A stretch of 64,000 nucleotides of DNA, taken from Bacillus sp. FJAT-14578 (lineage in GTDB: Bacteria > Bacillota > Bacilli > Bacillales > Bacillaceae_H). Made by a program: the position numbers and the translations under genes. Positions 42,621 to 51,652 of the stretch are shown piece after piece (position 1 is the first letter of the stretch; every line of letters begins with the position of its first letter). Below the pieces are notes generated by a model, which had not been told where the DNA came from, ran no database searches, and was given only the letters and a program-made list of their open reading frames with translations. Where the stretch lies: NCBI RefSeq assembly GCF_000504165.1, contig NZ_KI632505.1:62001-126000 (forward strand), written 5' to 3'.

Positions 42621-42902
42621 GTGAATGAATTCGGGTGGGTGTCTATCATTGGCTTTTGCGCCCTATTCTCTCTTACCCTTCTTCTATACAAAGGATATAA
42701 GGAAAGGCCCTTCTTAAAATATATTCCCTCACTTTTCATCTTTGTCCTCTCATTTTGCGGAATTTTAGCCGGCATCTTTTGGACAAAGGGAATCGAAGAT
42801 AATCAGTTAAGCTTTTTAAGTACTGCTATCAGCCTTTCATGTTTAATGAACATTGTTGCTTCTGTATTTTTAGACTTGTTGACAGCACAGAATAAAATCT
42901 GA
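42621..42902 (+). CDS. small three-helix membrane protein, uncharacterised
   Basis: A 93-residue protein with three hydrophobic segments (~6-23, ~32-53, ~64-88). GAGGTGAT lies about 6 nt before GTG 42621; TTG 42615 is an alternative. I do not recognise the family. A bidirectional terminator separates it from capA. Confidence 0.55.
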   Translation: MNEFGWVSIIGFCALFSLTLLLYKGYKERPFLKYIPSLFIFVLSFCGILAGIFWTKGIEDNQLSFLSTAISLSCLMNIVASVFLDLLTAQNKI

Positions 42903-42961
42903 ACGACGATATTTATAAAATGATCGGTTAAACAACAATGCTGGTTTGAACGGATTCCGAC

Positions 42962-43002
42962 AAAAAAGATGCAATCATCCTTGATTGCATCTTTTTTTAG
43001 AC
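42962..43002. terminator. bidirectional terminator between the small membrane gene and capA
   Basis: AAAAAAGATGCAATCA-TCCT-TGATTGCATCTTTTTTT. Confidence 0.92.
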
Positions 43003-43014
43003 GAGTCCTCTCTA

Positions 43015-44196
43015 TCAATCTGCTAAACTAACATTTCCTTTTTCGTCAATTTGAACATTGTAAGATAGATCATTCAATTTTTTGATTAATTGTTCATTAT
43101 ATGCTTTATCCATCGGAACGGGCTGATGGGCGACAATTTTTAAAGGTGTGAGGCTGCTGGAGACGGCTCCATTATCAAGCGTAATATGTGCAATCATCGT
43201 CTCTCTGCCTTTTTGAACCGAAGAATTTGTAAAGACAAAATTGCCGAGACTGTAATAAATTGGGGATCCTTTATAATATTCAATGCCCATAAGCGAATGG
43301 CTGTGTGAGCCGATTACCGCTGTAACTCCTGCATCGATGAATTGCCGGGCCAGCGTTTTGGCGTATCCCTCTGGGTAATCCGCCAGCTCCTTATTCCAAT
43401 GAATCATCACGATGGTGTAGTCGGATGATTGGACCGCTTTTTTCACATAACCCATCATTGGTTCCTCATGATAGGCATTCGCAATGCCTGCACGGTCCTT
43501 TTTGGCGAACCATGATACATCTGGCAGTACCCTGCTTAAACCAAGAATGGCGATTTTTTTCCCTTTAATGGTCGTATAGTAGGCAGCGAAGGCCTCTTTT
43601 TCATTTTTTCCGGCGCCCGTATATCCGATGCGGTATGCTTGTAAATGATCCATTGTATCCAATAACGCTTTTTCTCCGTAATCGAGTGTATGATTATTGG
43701 CGAGCGATACAACATCTATTCCAGCATCCGCTACCCCTTGAAGCGTTTCTGGACGAGAGCGAAAGGTAAACTGTTTTTGAAAAGGCGCCCCTCTTGTTGA
43801 AACGGGAGTTTCTAGATTGACTGCCGCAAGATCCGCTTTGGCTAAAAGTGAAGCCACATGCTTAAACGGGTAGGAAACACCGTGAGCTTCCATATCTTTT
43901 CCGACCCCTGAATCGAGCAAGACGTCTCCTGCAAACGAAATCGTGATGGGCTCATGAAGATCCTCTTCTTCAATAATCAATTTGGGATCGAGATAATTTT
44001 CTTTTTCCGGAAGATCCCTTTCGATGAGAGCGCTTTCTGCTACAAGTTTTGAAACGGTTTGCTGCTCGCCTGGCCCGAAGTCATATACATTGATCGCAAT
44101 CAATACAACTAACAAACTTAATAGAGCACTCAGCAAACGCCAAAACTGCTTTTCCTTTCGTCTCCTCTTCCGTTTCCGGTTTTCGTTTCTATTCAT
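43015..44196 (-). CDS. CapA family (PGA_cap metallophosphatase-like) protein
   Basis: A 393-residue protein: very basic cytoplasmic tail, one membrane segment (~19-42), and an extracellular CapA domain with 'ISFAGDVLLDSGVG', 'LAAVNLETPVS', 'VVSLANNHTLDYG', 'VMIHWNKELADYPE', 'AVIGSHSHSLMG' and 'IYYSLGNFVF'. These motifs are metal-binding in the family. PgsA/CapA acts in poly-gamma-glutamate export, but no pgsB/pgsC is present, so this is one of the free-standing members. Confidence 0.85.
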   Translation of the reverse strand: MNRNENRKRKRRRKEKQFWRLLSALLSLLVVLIAINVYDFGPGEQQTVSKLVAESALIERDLPEKENYLDPKLIIEEEDLHEPITISFAGDVLLDSGVGKDMEAHGVSYPFKHVASLLAKADLAAVNLETPVSTRGAPFQKQFTFRSRPETLQGVADAGIDVVSLANNHTLDYGEKALLDTMDHLQAYRIGYTGAGKNEKEAFAAYYTTIKGKKIAILGLSRVLPDVSWFAKKDRAGIANAYHEEPMMGYVKKAVQSSDYTIVMIHWNKELADYPEGYAKTLARQFIDAGVTAVIGSHSHSLMGIEYYKGSPIYYSLGNFVFTNSSVQKGRETMIAHITLDNGAVSSSLTPLKIVAHQPVPMDKAYNEQLIKKLNDLSYNVQIDEKGNVSLAD

Positions 44197-44239
44197 TTTT
44201 TTCCCCTATCGATTTAAAAATGATGATGACAATATAAGA

Positions 44240-44398
44240 TTATATCACAATTTCAAAAATATGGTATTGCATTTCAACAATACCGACCAGTAAGAAAAAC
44301 GAAAAAGAGAGATTTACCAAACAAACAACAAAAAAAGCAGCCAAAAACGGCAGCCCTTCTTGTCGAGTTTCTTTTGCTTTCTCAAAGATTCTATTCAT
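44240..44398 (-). CDS. 52-aa single-helix membrane peptide
   Basis: MNRIFEKAKETRQ start followed by one long hydrophobic segment (~17-42). ATG 44398 overlaps the preceding stop by 4 nt (ATGA), which is the main evidence for translation. Unknown function. Confidence 0.5.
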   Translation of the reverse strand: MNRIFEKAKETRQEGLPFLAAFFVVCLVNLSFSFFLLVGIVEMQYHIFEIVI

Positions 44399-44847
44399 TG
44401 AACCGTCTTTTTGGAAAGGATGGATTGAAGAAGAACACCGGCGATGACACCTGGAATGACAAATAGCATAGGAAGCCAAATCGGTCCGAACAAAATGCCG
44501 CCAATGGTACATTTAGTCGAATAGATTAACCCGACCGTTACAAAATAAGCGGAAAACACAAATGGCAAAAAAGAATAACGGGACACAGGGCCTGCTGCCT
44601 TAAACGCATCCCACATCGCAAAAAAATAAAGACACGGATAAAACATGAGCCATTGGAAATTGATAACGGAAATGGATTGGTGGACGTCTCCCATGAAACT
44701 GAGGAGGATAGCCTCATTAAAATGGGATTGAACATTAATCAGAAATTCCAGCACAACAAACAAGATTCCCTTAATGTATTGTTTTTGAAGCAGTTGTCCG
44801 AACCCTGGGAGGGCAATGCTCCATAACAATGCCTCTAATTTTGTCAC
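44395..44847 (-). CDS. small polytopic membrane protein, uncharacterised
   Basis: A 150-residue protein with about five hydrophobic segments, beginning 'LLWSIALPGFGQLLQKQYIKGILFVVLEF', a start seen in TM2-like or DUF5683-like proteins that scaffold membranes. Its stop is coupled to the 52-aa peptide gene. No enzymatic motif is visible. Confidence 0.65.
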   Translation of the reverse strand: MTKLEALLWSIALPGFGQLLQKQYIKGILFVVLEFLINVQSHFNEAILLSFMGDVHQSISVINFQWLMFYPCLYFFAMWDAFKAAGPVSRYSFLPFVFSAYFVTVGLIYSTKCTIGGILFGPIWLPMLFVIPGVIAGVLLQSILSKKTVQ

Positions 44848-45211
44848 GAATCGGGATTCCTTTTTACAATATATCGTCTTTTATTTTCGCAAAGTTTTCC
44901 TGATGTTAATATGTTTGTGTGCTGTCTGTTCATACGGGCCCATCCTTTATTTTTTTCTTATTTTGACAAATATGGGGCTTTTTTATACAACGCAAGGAAT
45001 ATCATGGAAAACACTTTATACCATCCTGATATAAGATGATCAGTTCAACCAAACCTTCCCTTCTATAATATGACAAGGGCTTCCCTGCTCTCGAACTACC
45101 AGTCTATCGCCATCCATTTACTGAAAAGAGTGAATTTTCTATTCGTTCTATTCCCATTTTCACCTTTATACTTTATAATATTAGTGAATTAAATTACTAA
45201 AGGATGTGGAA
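44848..45211. other. 364-bp AT-rich intergenic region
   Basis: It separates divergent genes and must hold promoters in both directions. I see no repeats, operators or convincing ORFs. Confidence 0.5.
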
Positions 45212-45856
45212 ATGATGGAAATTAGTTTACTATCTGTATTAGCATTGGGGCTTGTGCTTGGAATCAAACATGCGATTGAACCAGATCATATTATTGCCGT
45301 ATCGACCATCGCTAGTCAAAGCCAAAAACTTTCACGCGCTTCATTGGCGGGAGTATTTTGGGGAGTTGGCCACACCATGACTTTGTTTATTGTCGGAATG
45401 GTCTTGATTATCTTAAAAAATGACATTCCTGAATCATGGGCCATGTCTCTTGAATTTTTAGTCGGCATCATGCTCGTTTATCTCGGTCTGTCTACATTCT
45501 TTGCCTGGAAGCAATCTTCTCAACATCAACATGCGCGTCACTCATACATAAAATCCATGACAATCGGATTTATTCACGGTCTTGCCGGAAGCGCGGCTAT
45601 GGTATTACTGACGATGAGTACGGTTGAACATACATGGCAAGGTGCTGTTTATATTGCGATATTCGGGATCGGCACATGCATTGGAATGCTTGCCTTCACA
45701 ACCATCTTAGGCATCCCATTTGTCGGGACGAAAAATAAACTCACTCTCAACCGCTCTCTGACACGCTTCACCGGTGCCGTAAGTGCGTTATTCGGCTTGT
45801 ATTATATGTATAACTTGGGTGTGAACGAAGGGTTGTTCTCCATTTGGTTTCGATGA
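45212..45856 (+). CDS. ureH: UreH-type nickel permease
   Basis: A 214-residue membrane protein with six hydrophobic segments. 'LGIKHAIEPDHIIAVSTIA' has the H-x(4)-D-H motif of nickel/cobalt permeases and 'GFIHGLAGSAAMVLL' is the second conserved His block. Members supply nickel to urease. It lies near the urease operon but on the other strand. AAGG lies 8 nt before ATG 45212 (ATG 45215 also possible). A truncated structured repeat begins at the base after its stop. Confidence 0.85.
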   Translation: MMEISLLSVLALGLVLGIKHAIEPDHIIAVSTIASQSQKLSRASLAGVFWGVGHTMTLFIVGMVLIILKNDIPESWAMSLEFLVGIMLVYLGLSTFFAWKQSSQHQHARHSYIKSMTIGFIHGLAGSAAMVLLTMSTVEHTWQGAVYIAIFGIGTCIGMLAFTTILGIPFVGTKNKLTLNRSLTRFTGAVSALFGLYYMYNLGVNEGLFSIWFR

Positions 45857-45932
45857 GAAAAGTGGAGGCGACTGTTCCATCTTGAGAGACATTGGAACTA
45901 CTGTTCTTGAAACCGCTTTTTGGTTTGGAATA
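45857..45932 (+). repeat. post-stop-codon structured repeat, copy D (short)
   Basis: It starts right after the ureH stop with GAAAAGTGGAGGCGACTG and retains TTGAGAGAC and the hairpin GAAACCGC-TTTTT-GGTTT. The CTAGGAGCC end is missing. Confidence 0.75.
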
Positions 45933-45983
45933 AATTACGTTATCCGTCACAAACTAATGACATAACAAAGGGGGTTTATATCC

Positions 45984-46166
45984 ATGAATGCTGGACGTGC
46001 ACAGGAAATTCTTGAATCAGCCGATGCGGTGAATGTAACGTATTTAGGGCATCCGGTTATGATTCAACATGTAGATGAAAAAAATGGGACAGCGCGCATT
46101 TATGAAAAAAAACATCCGGGCATTGAAAAGACAGTTCCATTAAGCAGCTTGCATGAGTCTGTTTAA
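45984..46166 (+). CDS. sspH: small acid-soluble spore protein H
   Basis: A 60-residue protein, 'MNAGRAQEILESADAVNVTYLGHPVMIQ' then 'VDEKNGTARIYEKK' and 'EKTVPLSSLHE', matching SspH (RAxEILES, NVTYxGxPVxIQHV, ARVY). SspH is a minor forespore protein. AAGGGGG lies 9 nt before the ATG and a strong terminator follows. Confidence 0.88.
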   Translation: MNAGRAQEILESADAVNVTYLGHPVMIQHVDEKNGTARIYEKKHPGIEKTVPLSSLHESV

Positions 46167-46209
46167 CACCTTCCCTTTTCGTCAAGGTGAAGCCAACTTC
46201 ATACTGGTT

Positions 46210-46261
46210 GAACGCCCGCTTTTCGCCTTTATCATAGAATAAAGACGAAAAGCGGGCGTTC
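46210..46261 (+). terminator. sspH: terminator of sspH
   Basis: GAACGCCCGCTTTTCG...CGAAAAGCGGGCGTTC forms a stem of more than 20 bp with one mismatch. Confidence 0.85.
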
Positions 46262-46327
46262 TAAATGAAAGGCTCTTTTCTAAAAGATTGTTGTTTTTAG
46301 ATAGGTTTCTTGAAAGATAACCGTTTA

Positions 46328-46452
46328 AGGTTGGTTGGAGCGGAAGGTGCGAGACTCCTGCGGGAGCAGCGGGACAGGTGAGACCCCACAGGCTGTAAGC
46401 CGAGGAGGCTCACCGCACGCCCCGCGGAAAGCGAGCAACCTGGAGCGGAAAC
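46328..46452. repeat. GC-rich Bacillaceae dispersed repeat with nested hairpins
   Basis: It begins AGGTTGGTTGGAGCGGAAG and ends CAACCTGGAGCGGAAA. Inner pairs include CAGGTGAG/GCTCACC and CAGGC/GCCG. I recognise the core GAGACTCCTGCGGGAGCAG as a repeat common in Bacillus-type genomes. It is more GC-rich than its surroundings. Confidence 0.75.
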
Positions 46453-46519
46453 CACTTCCCACCACTTGTTAAATACAACAAAGTTTGCGAAAACAGCCAA
46501 ATGAAAAGATGGTCTTTGC

Positions 46520-46572
46520 ATAAAGGAAACTTCCATCAGTGGGGTCTTACTTCCCGTTAATGCGGGATAAAA
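46520..46572. repeat. 53-bp dispersed repeat, copy 2
   Basis: ATAAAGGAAACTTCCATCAG, GGGGTCTTACTTCCCG, TTAAT, GCGGGATAAA. It matches 6683-6735 with a few differences. It lies just past the ureD stop. Confidence 0.8.
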
Positions 46573-46580
46573 CGACATCC

Positions 46581-47396
46581 TCAATATTTTCGATAGTGAA
46601 TGGCTTGCTGATTCAAAACCTGTTCGCGAATCATCGCCTCACACTCGGCAAAAAGAGCTTCAATTACTTGTGTACGGTAAGCGAGCACTCTTATAACGAC
46701 CCCTTTGACAGCCGTGATGGAAAAGCCGATTCGCGCTTTTTCCTTATACTTCTCCCCGATATCCTGCAACTGTCGAACCACATCGGCATCGGTTTGTTCA
46801 TGAAGAAACAAAAGAGAGCCGAAATGGCTGTATTCTTCCATCATCATGGCGGATTGCATTTGTTCTTCCGGCTTCAAATAAAGATGGTCGAACAAAACAA
46901 GGCGATGGTTTCGATAGATTTTTAACTTCGAACGAATATCATCATACGTAAAAAATTGCCCGTTCTCGGCCCACCCCGGCGTTAAAATGTCCGTCATTAA
47001 AAAAGACGCATTCTTTTCGAGGTGAACCGTAGTCGTCTGGGCATATCGGGCACGTTCATACAAAATAAGCGGGTCTTGAATAAGGGATAAAAAGCTGCCT
47101 TCTTTCAGTACAATCTCTGTTTCTTGCCTCGCAGGTTCCTTCGTTGCTTTATATACTTTCGTGGCCGATTGGGTAGTAAGGGATATATTCGCCCCTTCTT
47201 CAAGAACAATCGACTGGTTGTATATATCCCCTCCGACGTATCCTCCCCCCACATGCATCAAATAAAAGGTCGGATGATCGTCTTCTAAGTAAACAGGGCG
47301 AGAAAGCTTCAGCGCACCATCATAATAACAATCATTTAAGACCGTGCGCCCGTGCTTAACTTTCGCTCCAATCGATAACGATCCTGTCAGTGTCAT
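46581..47396 (-). CDS. ureD: urease accessory protein UreD
   Basis: A 271-residue UreD with '[14 protein letters not shown]', '[18 protein letters not shown]', '[10 protein letters not shown]' and '[18 protein letters not shown]'. UreD, UreF and UreG form the chaperone complex that loads nickel into UreC. Its ATG overlaps the ureG stop (ATGA). Last gene of the urease operon. Confidence 0.92.
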   Translation of the reverse strand: MTLTGSLSIGAKVKHGRTVLNDCYYDGALKLSRPVYLEDDHPTFYLMHVGGGYVGGDIYNQSIVLEEGANISLTTQSATKVYKATKEPARQETEIVLKEGSFLSLIQDPLILYERARYAQTTTVHLEKNASFLMTDILTPGWAENGQFFTYDDIRSKLKIYRNHRLVLFDHLYLKPEEQMQSAMMMEEYSHFGSLLFLHEQTDADVVRQLQDIGEKYKEKARIGFSITAVKGVVIRVLAYRTQVIEALFAECEAMIREQVLNQQAIHYRKY

Positions 47397-48016
47397 GCTT
47401 CCAGCCCGGCCAGCAGCGCTTCCGATTTAATCCAGTCCACCACTTCTTGCAGCCCCGTTTCATCTTTTAAATTCGTGAAATAGAACGACTTTTGCCCTCT
47501 CGTTGCAATCGTATCCTGCTTCATCACATCAAGGCTTGCTCCCACATACGGAGCGAGATCAATTTTGTTGATGATAAACAAGTCGGACTTGATCATCCCT
47601 TGGCCGCCTTTTCGGGGGATTTTTTCTCCCTGGGCCACATCAATAATATAGATGGAAAAATCGACAAGCTCCGGGCTGAATGTCGCCGCCAAGTTATCGC
47701 CCCCGCTCTCTACAAAGATGATATCAAGGTCAGGATGCCTCTCTTTTAATTCGTCAATCGCCGCAAAGTTCATCGAAGCATCTTCCCTGATGGCCGTATG
47801 CGGGCAGCCGCCCGTTTCGACCCCGATGATGCGGTCTTCCGGTAAAATCCCGTTTTTCATGAGAAATAAAGCATCTTCTTTCGTATAAATATCGTTCGTC
47901 ACGACCGCCATACTGAATTCGGAATGCATGGCTCTCGTCAACTTTTCTACAAGCATCGTTTTTCCTGCCCCAACGGGTCCGCCGACACCGATACGTACTG
48001 GTTCTTTCATCTTCAC
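47393..48016 (-). CDS. ureG: urease accessory GTPase UreG
   Basis: A protein of about 207 residues with P-loop '[13 protein letters not shown]', '[12 protein letters not shown]', metal-site '[19 protein letters not shown]' (CPH), 'FVESGGDN' and 'INKIDLAP'. It couples GTP hydrolysis to nickel delivery. GTG 48016 lies 7 nt after GAGG; ATG 48010 is an alternative. Confidence 0.93.
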   Translation of the reverse strand: MKMKEPVRIGVGGPVGAGKTMLVEKLTRAMHSEFSMAVVTNDIYTKEDALFLMKNGILPEDRIIGVETGGCPHTAIREDASMNFAAIDELKERHPDLDIIFVESGGDNLAATFSPELVDFSIYIIDVAQGEKIPRKGGQGMIKSDLFIINKIDLAPYVGASLDVMKQDTIATRGQKSFYFTNLKDETGLQEVVDWIKSEALLAGLEA

Positions 48017-48089
48017 GCTTTCGCCTCGCATAGAGCGAAAGCTTCCCCCCTTTTTGGTAAAATATCAAAACATATGCATCATACTTTTC

Positions 48090-48289
48090 ATTCATGGTCC
48101 AGCTCCGGCACCCAGCCCCTCGAGTCGCTTCACCTTTCATTTCGAAAGCAAAGAGCGCTTTCACTATGAAAGCTTCCGAAGTACAGGACGTACAAGTGCA
48201 GCCGTGGAGATGGACGTCACGTTCCTAGGCTGCCAACGTCTCTCAAGATTGAACAGTCGGCTTCGCTTTTCCTTCTTGTCCAGCTACGG
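48090..48289 (-). repeat. structured repeat, copy F (tandem with copy E)
   Basis: Reading leftward: GGAAAAGCGAAGCCGACTG, TTGAGAGACGTTGGCAGC, a hairpin CTTTCATAGTGAAAGC-GCTCTTTGCTTTC with ATGAAAG, then GGGTGCCGGAGCTGGACC. The stem differs from the other copies but still pairs. Confidence 0.7.
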
Positions 48290-48397
48290 CTCCTAGCCTT
48301 TCGGCCGCTTCCCTTCTGACCATGAAACCAAAAAGCGGTTTCCCGTTCAGAAGCTGCAGCGTCTCTCAAGGCTGAACAGTCACCTCCGCTTTTCCTT
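48290..48397 (-). repeat. post-stop-codon structured repeat, copy E (after ureF)
   Basis: Reading leftward from the ureF stop: AAGGAAAAGCGGAGGTGACTG, TTCAGCCTTGAGAGACGC, hairpin GAAACCGC-TTTTT-GGTTTC, and CTAGGAGCCGTAGCTGGAC. It lies inside the urease operon. Confidence 0.8.
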
Positions 48398-49084
48398 CTA
48401 ACTCATAAATAATCGGACATGTAATTGTTCATGGCGCATTTGGGCGATTTCCAGTCCCGGCAATGATCTTCCTAAATCCTCTGGACCTAATATTTCAATC
48501 AATGGAACCAATTCTCTTAAAATCGTTTGGCTGTGCAAAAGGATTTTCTGTCCATCCGTCTGCCCAAGCGGGATGGCCCGAACGGCATTTTGAATGAGCG
48601 ATGAAACAGCAGCATACAAGCAAGCGCTTATTGCTCCTTCGAGACTTATATTCAATTCATGGCACACAAGAGCGAAAACAACGGCGGGATGCCCGAAGCA
48701 TTTTTTTTCGCGAATTCTTTGCCCATACGCTTCCAATACAGGAAAAGCGTATAAAACGGTGCACAGCTTCGTCATTTGCTCTCCGATTCGCTTCGTTCCT
48801 TCTCTCGTCTCCCTCGCTAAACTTAGCGCAAACAGCTCTTCATCCAATTCCCAAATACGGTCTAACCGTCCCTCTTGCAAATATTCGTATGCCAGCCTGC
48901 AGCCAAGTCCATCGGTATACACGAGCTGCTCCTTCATATATGTCTCAAGGATCATTCTGAATGTTGAGGCATCCGTTACAGTGCCTTCTTGAATATATGT
49001 CTCCATCCCAAACGAATGCGAAAATGCACCGGATGGAAAGTTGGAATCACAAAGCTGCAGCAAAGGCAGCAGTGAATCAATCAT
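48398..49084 (-). CDS. ureF: urease accessory protein UreF
   Basis: A 228-residue UreF beginning '[31 protein letters not shown]', the family signature. It bridges UreD and UreG. ATG 49084 overlaps ureE by 8 nt, showing coupling; the longer frame upstream is the ureE reading shadow. The gap to ureG (380 nt) is filled by two structured repeats. Confidence 0.92.
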   Translation of the reverse strand: MIDSLLPLLQLCDSNFPSGAFSHSFGMETYIQEGTVTDASTFRMILETYMKEQLVYTDGLGCRLAYEYLQEGRLDRIWELDEELFALSLARETREGTKRIGEQMTKLCTVLYAFPVLEAYGQRIREKKCFGHPAVVFALVCHELNISLEGAISACLYAAVSSLIQNAVRAIPLGQTDGQKILLHSQTILRELVPLIEILGPEDLGRSLPGLEIAQMRHEQLHVRLFMS

Positions 49085-49523
49085 GGCTGTGGCCGATATG
49101 ACGGAACGCCTGCTTGACCTTCCGCTCCTCCCTTCTGTACGGAATATCAAGCTGTTTCAATAAGTCCTCTACTAAATAATCATATTGCACAAGCATCTCA
49201 TCCCCCTCGAACTGGGCCGGAAGGTGGCGATTTCCCAATTGATGGGCGATTTCTCCCATTTGCTGAATCGAGGTTGGACAAATGGCTAAAATGTCATCCG
49301 CCAACACTTGAATGACAATCATATTGCGTTCATCCATGTACAAAATGTCGCCATCCACCAGATCTTTGTTTTCTTTCAAACGGATGCCGATTTCCTTTCC
49401 ATGGTCTGTCACGACCCGTTGGATGCGTTTCACTAACGCATCGCTTTCAACATAGACGCGCTCAATGTGAGGCGCTTTTTTTTCAATTGTCGCGATATTT
49501 CCAAGTATGTTTTCAATAATCAT
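49077..49523 (-). CDS. ureE: urease nickel chaperone UreE
   Basis: A 148-residue UreE with the N-terminal peptide-binding domain ('[18 protein letters not shown]') and C-terminal metallochaperone domain ('[23 protein letters not shown]'). The tail is a short 'HIGHSHD' rather than a long His stretch, so nickel storage capacity is low. GAGGTGAG precedes the ATG. Confidence 0.92.
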   Translation of the reverse strand: MIIENILGNIATIEKKAPHIERVYVESDALVKRIQRVVTDHGKEIGIRLKENKDLVDGDILYMDERNMIVIQVLADDILAICPTSIQQMGEIAHQLGNRHLPAQFEGDEMLVQYDYLVEDLLKQLDIPYRREERKVKQAFRHIGHSHD

Positions 49524-49534
49524 TCTTTCTCACC

Positions 49535-51244
49535 TCAAAATAAAAAATATCGTTGTGCCATCGGCAGTACTTCCGCCGGCTCACACGTAATCAATTCCCC
49601 ATCAACCTTTACTTCATATGTTTGCGGATCGACGTCAATGACAGGCGTTTCGCCATTCCATACCATATCCCGCTTCGTCAAGCTTCGAATATTGGAAACC
49701 GGCCTGATCATTTTCTTTAACCCAAGCTTCTCATGAACCCCTTTTTCAAATGCCGCTTTCGATAAAAATGTCATCGACGTTTTAGAAACGGCCTTTCCAA
49801 AGCTTCCGAACATCGGTCGATACAAGACCGGCTGCGGCGTAGGAATGGAAGCGTTCGGATCTCCCATCAGGCTATGGGCGATCATGCCGCCTTTTAGGAC
49901 CAGGTCCGGCTTCACCCCGAAAAATGCCGGATCCCATACGACCAAATCAGCTAATTTTCCGACTTCAATCGATCCGACATATTCAGAAATCCCATGAGTA
50001 AGGGCCGGATTAATCGTATATTTAGCGATGTACCGCTTCACGCGGAAGTTATCGCCAACACCTTTGTCTTCACCGAGCTTTCCTCGCTGCTTTTTCATTT
50101 TGTCTGCCGTTTGCCATGTTCTTGATATCACTTCGCCGATGCGACCCATCGCTTGCGAATCGGAACTGATCATGCTGAACACGCCAAGGTCATGCAAAAT
50201 GTCTTCCGCGGCGATCGTTTCTTTGCGAATGCGGGAATCGGCGAACGCGATGTCTTCCGGCACAGACGGGTCCAAGTGATGGCACACCATTAACATATCA
50301 AGATGTTCCTCGAGCGTATTCACGGTATACGGACGGGTAGGATTCGTCGATGATGGCAAAATGTTCGGAAAGCTTGCGGCTTTAATAATATCCGGCGCAT
50401 GACCCCCGCCTGCACCTTCCGTATGATACGTATGGATGACCCGGCCATTAATGGCGTTGATGGTGTCTTCTACAAATCCGCCTTCATTTAACGTGTCTGT
50501 ATGTATCGCGATTTGTATATCATATTCATCCGCTACAGTCAGGCTCGTATCGATCGTTGCAGCGGTTGTCCCCCAATCTTCATGTAACTTTAAGCCGATT
50601 GCCCCTGCTTCGATTTGCTCAATGAGCGGTTCTTTTGCGGACGCATTTCCTTTCCCTAAAAACCCGAGGTTCATCGGAAACTGTTCAGCCGCCTCCAACA
50701 TACGGTGGATGTTCCATTCTCCCGGCGTGCACGTAGTGGCATTCGTACCTGTTGCAGGTCCGGTGCCCCCGCCAATCATCGTTGTTACTCCTGATGAAAG
50801 GGCTGTTTCGATTTGCTGGGGACAAATGAAATGAATATGGGCATCGATTCCTCCCGCTGTCACGATCATCCGTTCTGCCGCGATAATTTCAGTGGCGGCA
50901 CCGATGACCATGTTCACACCATCCATCAACAGGGGATTTCCCGCTTTTCCGATAGATGCAATGAGCCCATCCTTCACCCCGATGTCAGCTTTATAAATAC
51001 CTGTATGGTCAACGATGATGGCATTTGTCAAAACGAGATCCATTGATTCATCCCTTGTCGCAAGGGGATGCTGGCCCATCCCGTCACGAATGACCTTTCC
51101 GCCCCCAAACTTCACTTCATCACCATAAATCGTAAAATCTTGTTCAATTTCAATGAAAAGCTCCGTATCTGCTAAGCGGACTGCATCCCCCGTGGTCGGA
51201 CCAAACATATCTGCATATTGTTTCCGGGACATATGAAAACCCAT
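49535..51244 (-). CDS. ureC: urease alpha (catalytic) subunit
   Basis: A 569-residue UreC. The nickel-bridging carbamylated Lys lies in '[12 protein letters not shown]', metal His in '[14 protein letters not shown]', and '[21 protein letters not shown]' is the flap with the catalytic His/Arg. Length is normal. It is the first gene of ureCEFGD. The beta and gamma subunits (ureA, ureB), which normally precede ureC in Firmicutes, are absent; the 400 nt upstream are noncoding. A TnrA/GlnR-type box lies ~160 nt upstream. GGAGGG precedes the ATG. Confidence 0.95.
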   Translation of the reverse strand: MGFHMSRKQYADMFGPTTGDAVRLADTELFIEIEQDFTIYGDEVKFGGGKVIRDGMGQHPLATRDESMDLVLTNAIIVDHTGIYKADIGVKDGLIASIGKAGNPLLMDGVNMVIGAATEIIAAERMIVTAGGIDAHIHFICPQQIETALSSGVTTMIGGGTGPATGTNATTCTPGEWNIHRMLEAAEQFPMNLGFLGKGNASAKEPLIEQIEAGAIGLKLHEDWGTTAATIDTSLTVADEYDIQIAIHTDTLNEGGFVEDTINAINGRVIHTYHTEGAGGGHAPDIIKAASFPNILPSSTNPTRPYTVNTLEEHLDMLMVCHHLDPSVPEDIAFADSRIRKETIAAEDILHDLGVFSMISSDSQAMGRIGEVISRTWQTADKMKKQRGKLGEDKGVGDNFRVKRYIAKYTINPALTHGISEYVGSIEVGKLADLVVWDPAFFGVKPDLVLKGGMIAHSLMGDPNASIPTPQPVLYRPMFGSFGKAVSKTSMTFLSKAAFEKGVHEKLGLKKMIRPVSNIRSLTKRDMVWNGETPVIDVDPQTYEVKVDGELITCEPAEVLPMAQRYFLF

Positions 51245-51391
51245 TTTATCCCTCCTTATCTACTAAACTATTTTTTCTTCTTCAAATAACTCACCAACAC
51301 ATTTTTCATTCTCTGACATTGATAAAATTTTACAATCCATTCACTTTTATGCGTTGCTAACAAGATAACTTACCAATAAAGTCATAATATC

Positions 51392-51418
51392 TAACATTAA
51401 ATGTTATAAAATATAACA
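51392..51418. promoter_or_regulatory. TnrA/GlnR box in the ureC promoter
   Basis: TGTTATAAAATATAACA at 51402-51418 fits the consensus TGTNA-N7-TNACA exactly, with A/T-rich centre. An overlapping dyad TAACATTAAATGTTA lies at 51392-51406. Nitrogen-limitation control of urease is established in B. subtilis. Confidence 0.75.
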
Positions 51419-51540
51419 TAATATAGATTATAAACAATTTTCTGTAAATTTCAATGTGTGAAAAGGATTTTTTTACTAATTAATCCCCTTGCATGTTTAT
51501 TTGTTACCGTCCAATGTAACAAAACTTTTTTCAATGAGAC

Positions 51541-51590
51541 ACAAAAAAGACAAACACCGGAAAATTCTCACCGGCATTCGTCTTTTTGGT
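51541..51590 (-). terminator. terminator of the glycolate/lactate permease gene
   Basis: On the minus strand AAAAAGACGAATGCCGG...CCGGTGTTTGTCTTTTTT, a stem of about 16 bp with G-U pairs, followed by T's. Confidence 0.8.
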
Positions 51591-51652
51591 TGATATTTAT
51601 AGGTCCATGAAGCACTAAATGTTAGCGTTTACATTCTGGAATTGAACAAAAC

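Noticed and set aside
44816..45034. 72-aa rightward hydrophobic ORF
   Set aside because: No ribosome site, overlaps the start of the leftward membrane gene, and composition reflects AT-rich intergenic DNA.
46297..46584. 95-aa leftward ORF
   Set aside because: It lies entirely over the two dispersed repeats and has no protein-like features.
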